This document shows, piece by piece, positions 7,555-15,575 of a DNA stretch of 15,686 nucleotides (the first letter of the stretch is position 1; every line of letters begins with the position of its first letter). This stretch comes from Victivallales bacterium Lenti_02 (lineage in GTDB: Bacteria; Verrucomicrobiota; Lentisphaeria; Oligosphaerales; Lenti-02). Under the pieces are notes generated by a model, which did not search any database, was not told the DNA's origin, and worked only from the letters and a program-made list of their open reading frames with translations. The DNA is taken from positions 1 to 15,686 of the forward strand of contig LVAZ01000123.1 of NCBI GenBank assembly GCA_001603055.1. The letters run 5' to 3'. The translations under genes were made by a program, and so were the position numbers.

Positions 7555-7592
7555 CTCGGCAGGGAACCAAGGCGGATGCCGGGTGTCCTTTT
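7555..7592 (+). terminator. Candidate intrinsic terminator after the OppF-like gene
   Basis: Bases 7555-7561 pair with 7577-7583 (CTCGGCA with TGCCGGG, one wobble) around a 15-base loop. They are followed by TGTCCTTTT. The T run starts a few bases after the stem rather than directly against it and the loop is long, so the match is moderate. The position, 52 bases after the stop of the OppF-like gene, is right for ending that transcript. Confidence 0.35.
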
Positions 7593-7650
7593 CCATTCTT
7601 CCGTGTCCTGAGGAACAGAGCACGCCCGACCGACCGCCGCCAGCGGCCGG

Positions 7651-7676
7651 AAAAACCCCGGATTCTTTCGCCGGGG
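7651..7676 (-). terminator. Minus-strand hairpin followed by T5
   Basis: CCCCGG (7656-7661) and CCGGGG (7671-7676) form a perfect six-base stem with a nine-base loop. Read on the minus strand the stem is followed directly by five T residues (A5 at 7651-7655 on the plus strand), which is the layout of an intrinsic terminator for leftward transcription. No minus-strand gene is seen nearby, so it may stop antisense transcription or be fortuitous. Confidence 0.35.
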
Positions 7677-7716
7677 CAGGGTAGCCTGTTACCCGATGTC
7701 TTCCCGGACGTCAGGT

Positions 7717-7745
7717 TGGACAGCCTGGCGGCAAGTCTGTACAAC
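7717..7745 (+). promoter_or_regulatory. Candidate promoter for the GldA-GldF-GldG-DUF4340 operon
   Basis: TGGACA (7717-7722, five of six matches to TTGACA) and TACAAC (7740-7745, four of six) are spaced by 17 bases just upstream of the GldA-like gene. A start about seven bases after the -10 box would fall around 7752, cutting off the AGAGGAG ribosome-binding site (7746-7752). Either initiation is slightly different, AAGG (7760-7763) serves instead, or this is not the real promoter. Confidence 0.35.
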
Positions 7746-7764
7746 AGAGGAGCAACTGCAAGGC

Positions 7765-8709
7765 ATGATAACGGCTGAAAACGTCACCAAGTGGTTTGGC
7801 CCGTTGCTTGCCGTCGACGATGTTTCGTTCCATGTCGAACGAGGCGAGGTCCTGGGTTTCCTGGGGCCGAACGGCGCGGGCAAGTCGACGACCATGCGCA
7901 TCATCACCGGCTTCCTGCCCCCCTCGGGCGGCACCGTGAAGGTTGGCGGATACTCCATCGTGGACGAGCCGCTCGAGGCCAAGTCCCTGGTCGGCTACCT
8001 GCCGGAGAACGCCCCTTCCTACCCCGAGATGTCGGTGGAGGGCTTTCTGAACTTCGTGGCCGAGCTGCGGGGGCTGCGCGGCGCGGCCAGGGCCGAGGCG
8101 GTCGAGCGGGCCATCCGCACCTGTTTCCTCGAACGGGTCCGCCACCAGGAGGTGGACACCCTCTCGAAGGGCTACCGCCACCGCGCCTGCTTCGCCCAGG
8201 CGATTCTGCATGATCCCCCCGTGCTGGTGCTCGACGAGCCCACCGACGGGCTCGATCCCAACCAGAAGCACGAGATGCGCGAACTCATCAAGGAGATGGG
8301 CCGGGAAAAGGCGATCATCGTCTCCACCCACATCCTCGAGGAAGTCGAGGCCATCTGCAGCCGCGTCCTCATCATCGACCAGGGCAAACTGGTCTTCAAC
8401 GGCACTCCCGACCAACTCAAGGCCAAGTCGCCCAACGCCGGCTGCCTCCGCATCCAGGTGCGCGGCGGCGCGGCCGACGAGGTGGTGGCCAAGCTCGACC
8501 GCACGGCGGGCGTCAAACGGGTCGAGCTGCTGGACAAGAGCGACGGCGTCCGCTGCCGCCTGCTGGGGAATCCCGATCCGACCCTGGTGGCCCAGGCCAT
8601 TCTCGGCGCGGGCTGGAAGCTCGGCGAACTGACGGTCGAGACCGGCCGCCTGGACGACGTCTTCCGCGAAATCACCATTCCGGACACGGTTGCGGAGGTC
8701 GCGCGATGA
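7765..8709 (+). CDS. ABC-2 exporter ATPase, GldA-like
   Basis: This 314-residue ATP-binding subunit is of an ABC-2 type exporter. It has Walker A GPNGAGKST (34-42), a Q-loop region at GYLPENAPSYPEMSV (77-91), the signature variant LSKGYRHR (133-140), Walker B VLVLDEPTDGLD (153-164), and H-loop STHI (187-190). The LSKGY signature in place of LSGGQ and the C-terminal regulatory tail (about 225-314) are typical of the GldA group. It should sit on the cytoplasmic face of the GldF-like permease encoded next. ATG 7765 is preferred over a start 23 codons upstream because homology begins at MITAENVTKWFG. AGAGGAG lies 12 bases before it and AAGG directly before it. The stop overlaps the permease start (ATGA), indicating translational coupling. 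The substrate is unknown. Confidence 0.9.
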   Translation: MITAENVTKWFGPLLAVDDVSFHVERGEVLGFLGPNGAGKSTTMRIITGFLPPSGGTVKVGGYSIVDEPLEAKSLVGYLPENAPSYPEMSVEGFLNFVAELRGLRGAARAEAVERAIRTCFLERVRHQEVDTLSKGYRHRACFAQAILHDPPVLVLDEPTDGLDPNQKHEMRELIKEMGREKAIIVSTHILEEVEAICSRVLIIDQGKLVFNGTPDQLKAKSPNAGCLRIQVRGGAADEVVAKLDRTAGVKRVELLDKSDGVRCRLLGNPDPTLVAQAILGAGWKLGELTVETGRLDDVFREITIPDTVAEVAR

Positions 8710-9452
8710 GAGCCTGCATGAACACCTGGACCCTGGCCAAGCGGGAGCTGGTCGGCTATTTCGCCTCCCCGGTGGCCTACGTTTTCATCATCATCTTCCT
8801 GCTGCTCAGCGGGTTCTTCACCTTCATGCTGGGGCAGTTCTTCCAGCAGGGCGAGGCGACGCTGGCGCCCTTCTTCATGTGGCATCCCTGGCTGTACATG
8901 TTCCTGGTGCCTGCGGCGGGCATGCGGCTGTGGGCCGAGGAGCGCCGTTCGGGCACCTTCGAGCTGCTCTTCACCATGCCCATCTCGCCGACCCAGGCCA
9001 TTCTGGGCAAATTCCTGGCCGGCTGGCTGTTCCTGGGCATCGCCCTGCTCCTCACCGCGCCGATGGCCTGGACGGTCGAGTACCTCGGCAGTCCGGACTG
9101 GGGCGTGGTCGCCTGCGGCTATCTGGGCAGCTTCCTCGTGGCGGGCACCTTCCTGGCCATCGCCAGCATGACCTCGGCCATGACCCGCAACCAGGTGGTC
9201 AGCTTCATCACCTCGGTGGTGGTCTGCCTGCTGCTGATCCTGGCGGGCTGGCCCCCGGTCACCAACCTCATCCTCAAGTGGGCCCCCGCCAACTGGCTGG
9301 TCGAGGCCGCCTCGGGAATCAGCGTGATGACCCATTTCGACAACCTGCAGCGCGGGCTGGTCGACGTCCGCAACCTGCTCTACTTCGCCAGCGTCGCCGC
9401 CTTCGCGCTGTTCGGCACCGGTGTCATTCTCAAGGGCCGCCGCGGGGCCTGA
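8706..9452 (+). CDS. ABC-2 exporter permease, GldF-like
   Basis: This 248-residue membrane protein has about six hydrophobic segments (around 24-44, 58-74, 100-122, 133-155, 163-181 and 222-242). The cytoplasmic signature EERRSGTFELLFTMPIS (78-94) is characteristic of GldF-like ABC-2 permeases and contacts the ATPase. ATG 8706 overlaps the stop of the ATPase gene by four bases and has GGAGG seven bases upstream. A second ATG at 8718 would be too far from that site. It pairs with the GldA-like ATPase; in this family the GldG-like and DUF4340 products encoded next act as auxiliary periplasm-facing components. In Bacteroidota the related proteins are needed for gliding, but homologues occur widely in non-gliding bacteria, so motility is not implied. 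Confidence 0.9.
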   Translation: MRACMNTWTLAKRELVGYFASPVAYVFIIIFLLLSGFFTFMLGQFFQQGEATLAPFFMWHPWLYMFLVPAAGMRLWAEERRSGTFELLFTMPISPTQAILGKFLAGWLFLGIALLLTAPMAWTVEYLGSPDWGVVACGYLGSFLVAGTFLAIASMTSAMTRNQVVSFITSVVVCLLLILAGWPPVTNLILKWAPANWLVEAASGISVMTHFDNLQRGLVDVRNLLYFASVAAFALFGTGVILKGRRGA

Positions 9453-9479
9453 CGCCCGCCAAGGAGGATGTTCGAAACG

Positions 9480-11399
9480 ATGAAAACCAAAAACAACGCC
9501 CTGAGCACCTATCTCTTCTCGACCCTGGGCCTGCTGGTGATGGCCGCGCTGCTCGTCGCCGTCAACCTGCTCGTCGGGGTCGTCAACCTGCGCCTGGACG
9601 CCACCCAGGACAAGCTCCACACCCTCTCCAGGGGAACCCGCGAGACGCTCGCCGGGATGGACACCGACGTGACCATCAACTTCTACTTCTCTCGCGACCT
9701 CGCCGAACTGCCCGTGGGCATCAAGAACTACGCCCGCCGGGTCGAGGACCTGCTCAAGGAGTACGAGCATCACGGCAAGGGCCGGATTCGCGTCCGCAAG
9801 TTCAATCCCAAGCCCGACTCGGACGCCGAGGAGGCGGCCCGGGTGGACAACATCGAGCCGATGCAGGCCGGGATGATGCCCTTCTACTTCGGCCTGGCGG
9901 TGAAGTGCCTGGACGAGGTCCAGACCATCGCCCAGCTCTCCCCCGGCCGCGAGGAGAGGCTCGAATACGACCTCACCCGCGCCATCTACCGGGTGCTGAA
10001 TCCCGACAAGCCCCGGATCGGCCTCCTCAGCTCCCTCCCCATCCTGGGCTCCGCTCCGCAGAACCCCATGATGGCCATGCAGGGCCGGGGCCAGACCCCG
10101 CCCTGGCTCGTCGCCCAGATCATGCGCCAGGACTACGAGGTCGAGGAACTGGCCGCCGACACCGACACCATCTCGGGCGAGATCGACATCCTGCTCCTCG
10201 TCCATCCCAAGGACCTGCCGCCGGCCACGCTCTACGCCATCGACCAGTACCTGCTCCGGGGCGGGCGCGTCCTCGCCTTCCTCGATGCCATGAGCCTCGC
10301 CGAGCAGATGCAGCAGCCCCCCCAGATGATGGGCATGCGCCCCCCGACCGGCGCCTCCAGCCTCGGCCCCCTGCTGGCCGCCTGGGGCGTCAACTTCGTC
10401 CAGCTCGGGGACGAGCCGGGCGTCATCGCCGACACCCAGTACATGCTCCAGGCGCCCAGCCAGCCCGGCCAGCCCGAGCAGGCCTTCCCCACCGTCCTCG
10501 CCCTCGGGGCGGACGCGCTCAGCCGGACGGACATCACCGTCGGCCAGCTCGACAATCTGTGGCTGGCCAACAGCGGCGCCTTCGTGCTCGAAGGTGAAAC
10601 CGGGCTGGCCCGGACCCGTCTGGTCGAGTCCTCCGACAAGGCGGGATTCGTCGAGAAGTTCCAGGCCATGAGCCTCGATCCGAGCACGGGCCGCCGCATT
10701 CTCGACGCGCTCAAGACCGACGGCACCCGGCACCTGCTCGGGCTCCGTCTCGAAGGCACCTTCGCCACCGCCTTCCCCGAGGGCGCGCCCGGCGGCGGCG
10801 AGGGCGGCGACAGCCTGAAGAAGTCCAGCCGGGACAGCGTGGTCGTCCTCTTCGCCGACGCCGACCTGCTGTCGAACGACATCGCCTTCGTCGGCGTGGG
10901 GGCCGGTCCCGGCCGCCAGCCCCTCTTCTACGAGCCCCGCAATCAGAACGCCAGCCTGCTGATGAACACGCTCGAATGGCTGGCCGGCGACAACAATCTG
11001 ATCTCGCTGCGCAGCCGCGGCGTCCGCAAACGCCCGCTCGAACGGTTCGACACCATGCTCGCCGAGGCCCGCAAGGAGTACCAGAGCGTCATGGAGCAAC
11101 TCGAAAAGGAACTGCGCGAGACCGAGCGGCGGCTCCGCGAACTCGAGGAGAAGAAGGCCCCGGGCCAGAACCGGCAATGGCATCTCTCGCCCGAGCAGCA
11201 GACCGAACTCGAAAACCTGAAGAAGAAATCCGAAATCGCCGAGCGGCGCCAGCGGGACCTGCGCAAGGAATACCGGCGGGACGTCGAGTCCCTCGAAAAG
11301 GCCCTCATGGTCCTCAACATCGGCGCGATGCCCGCCCTGGTGGCTCTGGGCGGCCTCGCCCTCGCTTTGGTCAAACGCCGGAGGATGGTGCGCAAATGA
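9480..11399 (+). CDS. GldG-like ABC transporter auxiliary protein
   Basis: This 639-residue protein has the GldG layout. An N-terminal membrane helix (about 11-36) is followed by RLDATQDKLHTLS (38-50), and an ABC_transp_aux region runs to about 515. That region includes LLLVHPKDLPPATLYAIDQYL (238-258), ADADLLSND (459-467) and WLAGDNNLISLRSRG (500-514). A charged coiled coil (about 520-605) and a C-terminal membrane helix (about 612-631) complete the protein. The large middle part should be periplasmic. Most GldG relatives outside Bacteroidota carry a similar coiled coil, so that part is not unusual. An in-frame ATG at 9468 abuts the AAGGAGG site with no spacing; ATG 9480 lies 12 bases from it and directly precedes the conserved N-terminus, so 9480 is chosen. 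The stop overlaps the next gene's start (ATGA). Confidence 0.88.
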   Translation: MKTKNNALSTYLFSTLGLLVMAALLVAVNLLVGVVNLRLDATQDKLHTLSRGTRETLAGMDTDVTINFYFSRDLAELPVGIKNYARRVEDLLKEYEHHGKGRIRVRKFNPKPDSDAEEAARVDNIEPMQAGMMPFYFGLAVKCLDEVQTIAQLSPGREERLEYDLTRAIYRVLNPDKPRIGLLSSLPILGSAPQNPMMAMQGRGQTPPWLVAQIMRQDYEVEELAADTDTISGEIDILLLVHPKDLPPATLYAIDQYLLRGGRVLAFLDAMSLAEQMQQPPQMMGMRPPTGASSLGPLLAAWGVNFVQLGDEPGVIADTQYMLQAPSQPGQPEQAFPTVLALGADALSRTDITVGQLDNLWLANSGAFVLEGETGLARTRLVESSDKAGFVEKFQAMSLDPSTGRRILDALKTDGTRHLLGLRLEGTFATAFPEGAPGGGEGGDSLKKSSRDSVVVLFADADLLSNDIAFVGVGAGPGRQPLFYEPRNQNASLLMNTLEWLAGDNNLISLRSRGVRKRPLERFDTMLAEARKEYQSVMEQLEKELRETERRLRELEEKKAPGQNRQWHLSPEQQTELENLKKKSEIAERRQRDLRKEYRRDVESLEKALMVLNIGAMPALVALGGLALALVKRRRMVRK

Positions 11400-12562
11400 A
11401 GAGCAAGCAATTTTTCGTCCTACTCGTTCTCGCCGCAGTCCTGCTGGGGCTCGGCCTGTATGTGAAGCGTTCCCGCAACCGGGACTGGCAGGGCGGCACG
11501 GCCGGCCCGGCGCTCCTGCCTGGATTCAAAGTGACCGACGTGGCCCGTTTCGTCCTGCAGAACGACCGGGGCACGACCACCGTCGAGTTCGCCGACGGGC
11601 TCTGGCGGGTGGGCGAGCGCAACGGCTATCCCGCCAAGTACGAGCGGCTGGCCACCTTCCTCGAAGAGCTGCGCGACCAGACCGCGACCCAGACGGTCGC
11701 GGCGGGCGAAAGCCAGTACGGGCGGCTCAGGCTCAACGAGCCGGGCCAGGACGACGCCGGCACGCTGCTGACCGTGTACAACCGGGACGGGGGCGAGATC
11801 GCCGCCGTGCTGTTCGGCCGGGAGCATGTGCGCAAGGACGGCGGCGCCAATCCCATGGCGGGCGGCGACTATCCCGTGGGCCGCTACCTCCGCCTCAGGG
11901 GCGGCAAGGAGGTCTTCCTGGTCGCCAAGACCTTCGCCCAGACCGACGAGGGGCCGGACCGCTGGCTGGACGACCAGTTCTTCCGGATCGGCGACATCCG
12001 CGAGGCCAGCCTGGTCCGGGACGGCGAAACCCAGTGGACCGCCAGCCGCGAGGACACGGGCGGCGACCTCCTGCTCCAGGGCGAGATTCCCGAGGACAAG
12101 GAAGTGGACGGGGCCAAGCTGAACAGCATCAAGAACGCCTTCTCCTGGGCGCGGTTCCACGATGTGCTCGGGCCCGCTGCGGACCCGGCGGCCACCGGTC
12201 TCGCCCAGCCCGCCACCTTCGTGGCGCGCGAGTTCGGCGGCGTCGTCTACACGGTCGCCATCGGCGGCAAGACCGACGAGGGGAAATACCATCTCGCCGT
12301 CCAGGCCGCCTACGAGGGGCCGGAAACCCGCGTCCCCGGCGAGGGCGAAAAGCCCGAGGACAAGGAGAAGCTGGACCAGGAGTTCGAAAAAACGTTGGCC
12401 GAAGCGCGGAAAAAGGTCGCCGAGCTGAATGCGCGCACCCAGGGCTGGGTATATCTTGTGGACTCCTGGGCCGTGGACTCCGTGGTCAAGACCCGCGACG
12501 AATTGCTCAAGGACAAGCCGAAACCGGCGGCGGAACCCGCCGCCGAGGCCGCTGCCGAGTAG
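11396..12562 (+). CDS. DUF4340 protein of the GldG-type ABC operon
   Basis: This 388-residue protein begins with a membrane helix (about 5-23, FFVLLVLAAVLLGLGLYV) and continues as a mainly beta region with the pattern of DUF4340. Features include VARFVLQNDRGTTTVEF (49-65), GLWRV (68-72), a threading segment around YLRLRGGKEVFLV (164-176) and FFRIGDIREASLVRDG (195-210). DUF4340 proteins are regularly encoded directly after gldG-like genes, and that position is the strongest support. The protein is presumably anchored in the inner membrane, facing the periplasm. The C-terminal 20 residues are a low-complexity Lys/Pro/Ala/Glu tail. GGAGG lies 11 bases before ATG 11396, which overlaps the GldG-like stop by four bases. 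Its biochemical role is not known. Confidence 0.85.
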   Translation: MKSKQFFVLLVLAAVLLGLGLYVKRSRNRDWQGGTAGPALLPGFKVTDVARFVLQNDRGTTTVEFADGLWRVGERNGYPAKYERLATFLEELRDQTATQTVAAGESQYGRLRLNEPGQDDAGTLLTVYNRDGGEIAAVLFGREHVRKDGGANPMAGGDYPVGRYLRLRGGKEVFLVAKTFAQTDEGPDRWLDDQFFRIGDIREASLVRDGETQWTASREDTGGDLLLQGEIPEDKEVDGAKLNSIKNAFSWARFHDVLGPAADPAATGLAQPATFVAREFGGVVYTVAIGGKTDEGKYHLAVQAAYEGPETRVPGEGEKPEDKEKLDQEFEKTLAEARKKVAELNARTQGWVYLVDSWAVDSVVKTRDELLKDKPKPAAEPAAEAAAE

Positions 12563-12605
12563 GCAAGCTCCGGGTCTCCCAGCCAAGGTATCCCGTCCCG
12601 ATCCC

Positions 12606-12639
12606 GGCGTCCGGCGCGGAAAACCCCGCGCCGGGCGTC
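12606..12639 (+). terminator. Strong hairpin after the DUF4340 gene, no T run
   Basis: Bases 12606-12619 pair with 12626-12639 as a 14-pair stem (nine perfect central pairs, CCGGCGCGG with CCGCGCCGG, plus five with two wobbles) around a six-base loop AAAACC. It lies 44 bases after the DUF4340 stop. No T run follows, so it may be a T-less terminator, a 3'-end stabiliser or part of a larger fold in the spacer before the lipoprotein gene. Confidence 0.45.
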
Positions 12640-12665
12640 ATGTCGCCGGAGCTGGGCCGAATGCC

Positions 12666-15575
12666 GTGAATGCCAACGAGGACCATCGCCACGTCTCAGT
12701 TTCGCGGGTCGCGGTCGTGTGCGGCCTGCTGCTGCTGGCGGGCTGCGGCTGGCTGGATTCGCCCCGCGCCCGGCTCGAAAGCCAGTGGCAGCGGGAGAAC
12801 CGCTGCCTGATTCTGGTTCCCTACGCCGTGCCCGCCGAAGCCGCCGCCCGCACCATCCGCTTCGACCGGGACATCCTCCTCACCCATCGCCTCTATCTCC
12901 GTTCCGCCGACGATCCGGCCGACTACGTGTACATCGATGGGGAGGGAACCGTCGAGCGGGCGGGCCGGCCGCTCGCCAGTCTGCGCACGGGCGGCGAGCT
13001 GGTGCTGGCGGAAGACCGCGTCACCCTCTATGTGGACGGGCGGCGCCTGACCGAGCCCGGTCCCGGCTGGCAAATCTTCTGGGAGGCCGCCGAGGAAAGC
13101 GCCCCCCCGGTGGGCTGGACGCTCCATCCGCTGGTCGATGCGAGCGATGGTTTCATGCGTCATGAACTGGTCTCGCCGCCCTGCAACCAGGTGGAGGGGG
13201 AACTTGCCCTGGCCCAGCATGGCGGGGGATTGGCCCGCGACGAGGCGGAGGCGCGCAGCTACGATTTCCAGCGGGCCGTCAACCCCTTCACCGTCCGCGG
13301 GGGCAAAGGGGCCTGGCTGCTGTACGGCGAGGCCGACTGGGCCGAATATCTGGCCGAGGCCCGCTTCTATTTCGGCATTCCCAAAACCGGGTATGTCGTG
13401 GATGCCAACACCCTGCCGTCCGGCACCGACATGCTGGTGGTGCAGGGCGGCGCGGACGGCCTGCAAGTGGGTTTCGGCTGGGTGGGGGCCGAACGCCGCT
13501 TCTGTCTGGTCGAACGGCGCGGCGGCGACGGTCCCTGGCGGGTTCTGGCCCGGCACGAGGGATTGCGCCCGCCCCTGACCAGTTGGGTCCGCCTGGGGGT
13601 GTCGGTCCGGGACGGTTGCCGCCTCGAGGGTTGGCTGGACCGGCAGCCGCTGCTGGCCGCCCTGCTGGACGAGCGGGTCGCCGGCCCGGCCCGCATCGTT
13701 CTCGGCGGCGAGCTGGCCGAGTTCGACGATGTGCGCCTGGTTTCCCTGCCCGTTCCGCCGGAGCCCCCCCAGCCTCTGTTCGCCCTCAGTCGCAGCTTTG
13801 TCGGCAAGGAGCAGAAGAAGAACGCCGATTCCGACCAGTTCGGCCAGTGGGCGCAGGGCAGCGACACCTTCGCGCGGTTCCTGGAGAACGAGGAGGGCAG
13901 GCTGGCGGCGGGCATCCGCACCCGGCTGCCCCTGGTCGGTCCCTGGGAATACCAGTCCCGGACCTACGACGAACGGCTGGGCGAAATGCCCGCCGGACGC
14001 TACCGGTTCCAGATTCTCCGGGCGGGCATGGACGATTCCCGCCCGACGGCGGCGGACATTCTGGCCACGCTCGCCGCCCGGCGCGACGCCGATGGCTGGA
14101 CCCTCGACATCCCCGGCCGGGAGCCGCGCGCCCCCGCTTTCCAACTGGGCCTCCGCCGCACGCCGGAGGGGGCTCTCGAAGTCCGGACGGACGGGGAGTG
14201 GGAGGCGTTCGCCGGGGGAATCGCGGCCAGCGTCCGCTTCGCCATCCTCCGGGACCGCGGCGACGGCGTGCTGGTGGCGCCCCGGCCCGAGCACCACCGG
14301 CTGTTCTGCCGGAATCTCCACAACGAGTTCTTCGAGGAGGCCCCGGTGGACTGGGCGTGGACCGACGGCGCCTTCCGCATGGATGCCCGCTGGGCCTGCC
14401 AGGACCAGTGGAACTTCCTCGCCTGCGGCTCGACCGCCGTGCCCATGATCGTCGGCAAGCGGCACTTTTCCGGCGAGCAGGTCCACGAGTATTACATCAC
14501 CCCCCGTCCGGCCATGCCCTGGGACGCGGGCGACGGCGAGTTCCGCTACGACGACGTTGCCGACCGCAACAACAAGTTCCCCATCCTGGTCGCCAACGAG
14601 GGCTGGTATGTGCGCCGGGACTTCAATCTCTCCTTCTGCACCGACGGGCGCAACCCCCTCTCCGGCTACGCGGTCCTGTTCGGGGCCGACGACAACGCGG
14701 AGACCCGTCTGGTCCGCCGGGGCGAGGTGGTGGCCCGCAGCGCCGATCCCGCCTTTCTGTTCCCGCAGGCGGCCGGCTATGGGCCGATGCACTACTTCTG
14801 GCGGCGCTTCACGGTGTGGAAGAACGGTCCCCGCATCCGGGTATGGGTGGACGAGCGGCCCCTCTTCGACTACACCGACCCCGAGCCCATCGACGGCGGG
14901 CATCTGGCCATCTGGTCGGTGCGCAACGGCTTCGCCATCACCAAGGTGTCCTCGCTGGCCGACGAGGTTGCCTGGCGTCCCGAGGTTCTCTCGGTGCCGC
15001 CGACGGTTCCCGCCGCCACTGGCTGGGAGCCGTTGGCCGCCGACGAGCTGCGGGTGGCGGGGGAAAGCGGGGGGATGACCACCTTCGCGCGCACGGTCGG
15101 CACCGGTTTCGGCGCGCTGCGCTTCACGCTTCCCGAACCGCTGGAACTGACTGGGGAGACCCTTCTCGAACTGCCCCTCGACGTGCCCGGCGAGACGGCC
15201 CTCCATCTCCATGTCCACACCAGCGCGGGTTCCTTCCTGATTCCCGTCAGCGCCCCGCTCGGGGGCATGAAATCCCTGCTCACCCCCGAGTTCGAGAAGG
15301 GGGAATGCTTCCGGCTGCCGACGCTGGACGAGGCGACCATCCGCCAGCGCCATCTGCTTGCCGAAACCACGGTGGCCGACGGACGGCTGCGCTGTGAGCT
15401 GGGCCGGGGCATCGCCCGCCTGCGGCCCGGCGCGTCCGGGGTGCGGATTCTCTCCCTGACTCTAGGCAACAGCAGCAACCAGGACTACCTGCTCGCCGGC
15501 CACGGCCGGAACCGGGCGGGCAGTCGTTTCTCCGTGGGCCGTCCTTCCTTCCTGGCCGAGGGGGCGAAACCGTGA
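12666..15575 (+). CDS. Large lipoprotein with several LamG/ConA-like beta modules
   Basis: The product is a 969-residue exported protein. A lipoprotein signal peptide is clear: SRVAVVCGLLLLAGC, with the lipobox LAGC placing the lipidated Cys at residue 27, followed by Gly, so outer-membrane sorting is possible. The mature part is rich in Trp, Tyr and beta pattern. I see three LamG/concanavalin-like regions. One is at about 60-140 (RFDRDILL to LYVDGRRL). One is at about 150-362, ending EFDDVRLVSLP. One is at about 560-765, with IRVWVDERPLFDYTD and a closing AITKVSSLADEV, much like DUF1080-type modules. Beta-rich regions at about 370-540 and 800-940 lie between and after. No catalytic signature is recognised; carbohydrate or surface binding is a guess. 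GTG 12666 gives a normal signal peptide; GGAG is 14 bases upstream. GTG 12718 is too short to keep the hydrophobic core. Confidence 0.78.
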   Translation: MNANEDHRHVSVSRVAVVCGLLLLAGCGWLDSPRARLESQWQRENRCLILVPYAVPAEAAARTIRFDRDILLTHRLYLRSADDPADYVYIDGEGTVERAGRPLASLRTGGELVLAEDRVTLYVDGRRLTEPGPGWQIFWEAAEESAPPVGWTLHPLVDASDGFMRHELVSPPCNQVEGELALAQHGGGLARDEAEARSYDFQRAVNPFTVRGGKGAWLLYGEADWAEYLAEARFYFGIPKTGYVVDANTLPSGTDMLVVQGGADGLQVGFGWVGAERRFCLVERRGGDGPWRVLARHEGLRPPLTSWVRLGVSVRDGCRLEGWLDRQPLLAALLDERVAGPARIVLGGELAEFDDVRLVSLPVPPEPPQPLFALSRSFVGKEQKKNADSDQFGQWAQGSDTFARFLENEEGRLAAGIRTRLPLVGPWEYQSRTYDERLGEMPAGRYRFQILRAGMDDSRPTAADILATLAARRDADGWTLDIPGREPRAPAFQLGLRRTPEGALEVRTDGEWEAFAGGIAASVRFAILRDRGDGVLVAPRPEHHRLFCRNLHNEFFEEAPVDWAWTDGAFRMDARWACQDQWNFLACGSTAVPMIVGKRHFSGEQVHEYYITPRPAMPWDAGDGEFRYDDVADRNNKFPILVANEGWYVRRDFNLSFCTDGRNPLSGYAVLFGADDNAETRLVRRGEVVARSADPAFLFPQAAGYGPMHYFWRRFTVWKNGPRIRVWVDERPLFDYTDPEPIDGGHLAIWSVRNGFAITKVSSLADEVAWRPEVLSVPPTVPAATGWEPLAADELRVAGESGGMTTFARTVGTGFGALRFTLPEPLELTGETLLELPLDVPGETALHLHVHTSAGSFLIPVSAPLGGMKSLLTPEFEKGECFRLPTLDEATIRQRHLLAETTVADGRLRCELGRGIARLRPGASGVRILSLTLGNSSNQDYLLAGHGRNRAGSRFSVGRPSFLAEGAKP

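Larger units (their letters stand above)
7504..7764. other. 261-base intergenic gap between the OppF-like and GldA-like genes
   Basis: I see no convincing gene here. The gap holds a T6 run (7544-7549) without a good hairpin, a plus-strand hairpin with a T-rich tail (7555-7592), a minus-strand hairpin followed by T5 (7651-7676), and a promoter-like pair (7717-7745) just before the GldA-like operon. The sequence is less GC-rich than the genes around it, as expected for a transcription boundary. Confidence 0.6.

Noticed and set aside
8172..11183. A 1,003-codon minus-strand open frame antisense to the exporter operon.
   Set aside because: Its composition is Gly/His/Glu/Asp-rich without motifs, and the plus strand carries recognisable GldA, GldF and GldG proteins.
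11102..11300. The coiled coil in the GldG-like protein as a novel insertion.
   Set aside because: GldG-family proteins outside Bacteroidota commonly have a charged coiled coil before the last membrane helix, so it is ordinary.
12696..15353. An 885-codon minus-strand open frame antisense to the lipoprotein gene.
   Set aside because: It shows the same GC-driven pattern; the plus-strand frame has a signal peptide, lipobox and beta-module sequence.
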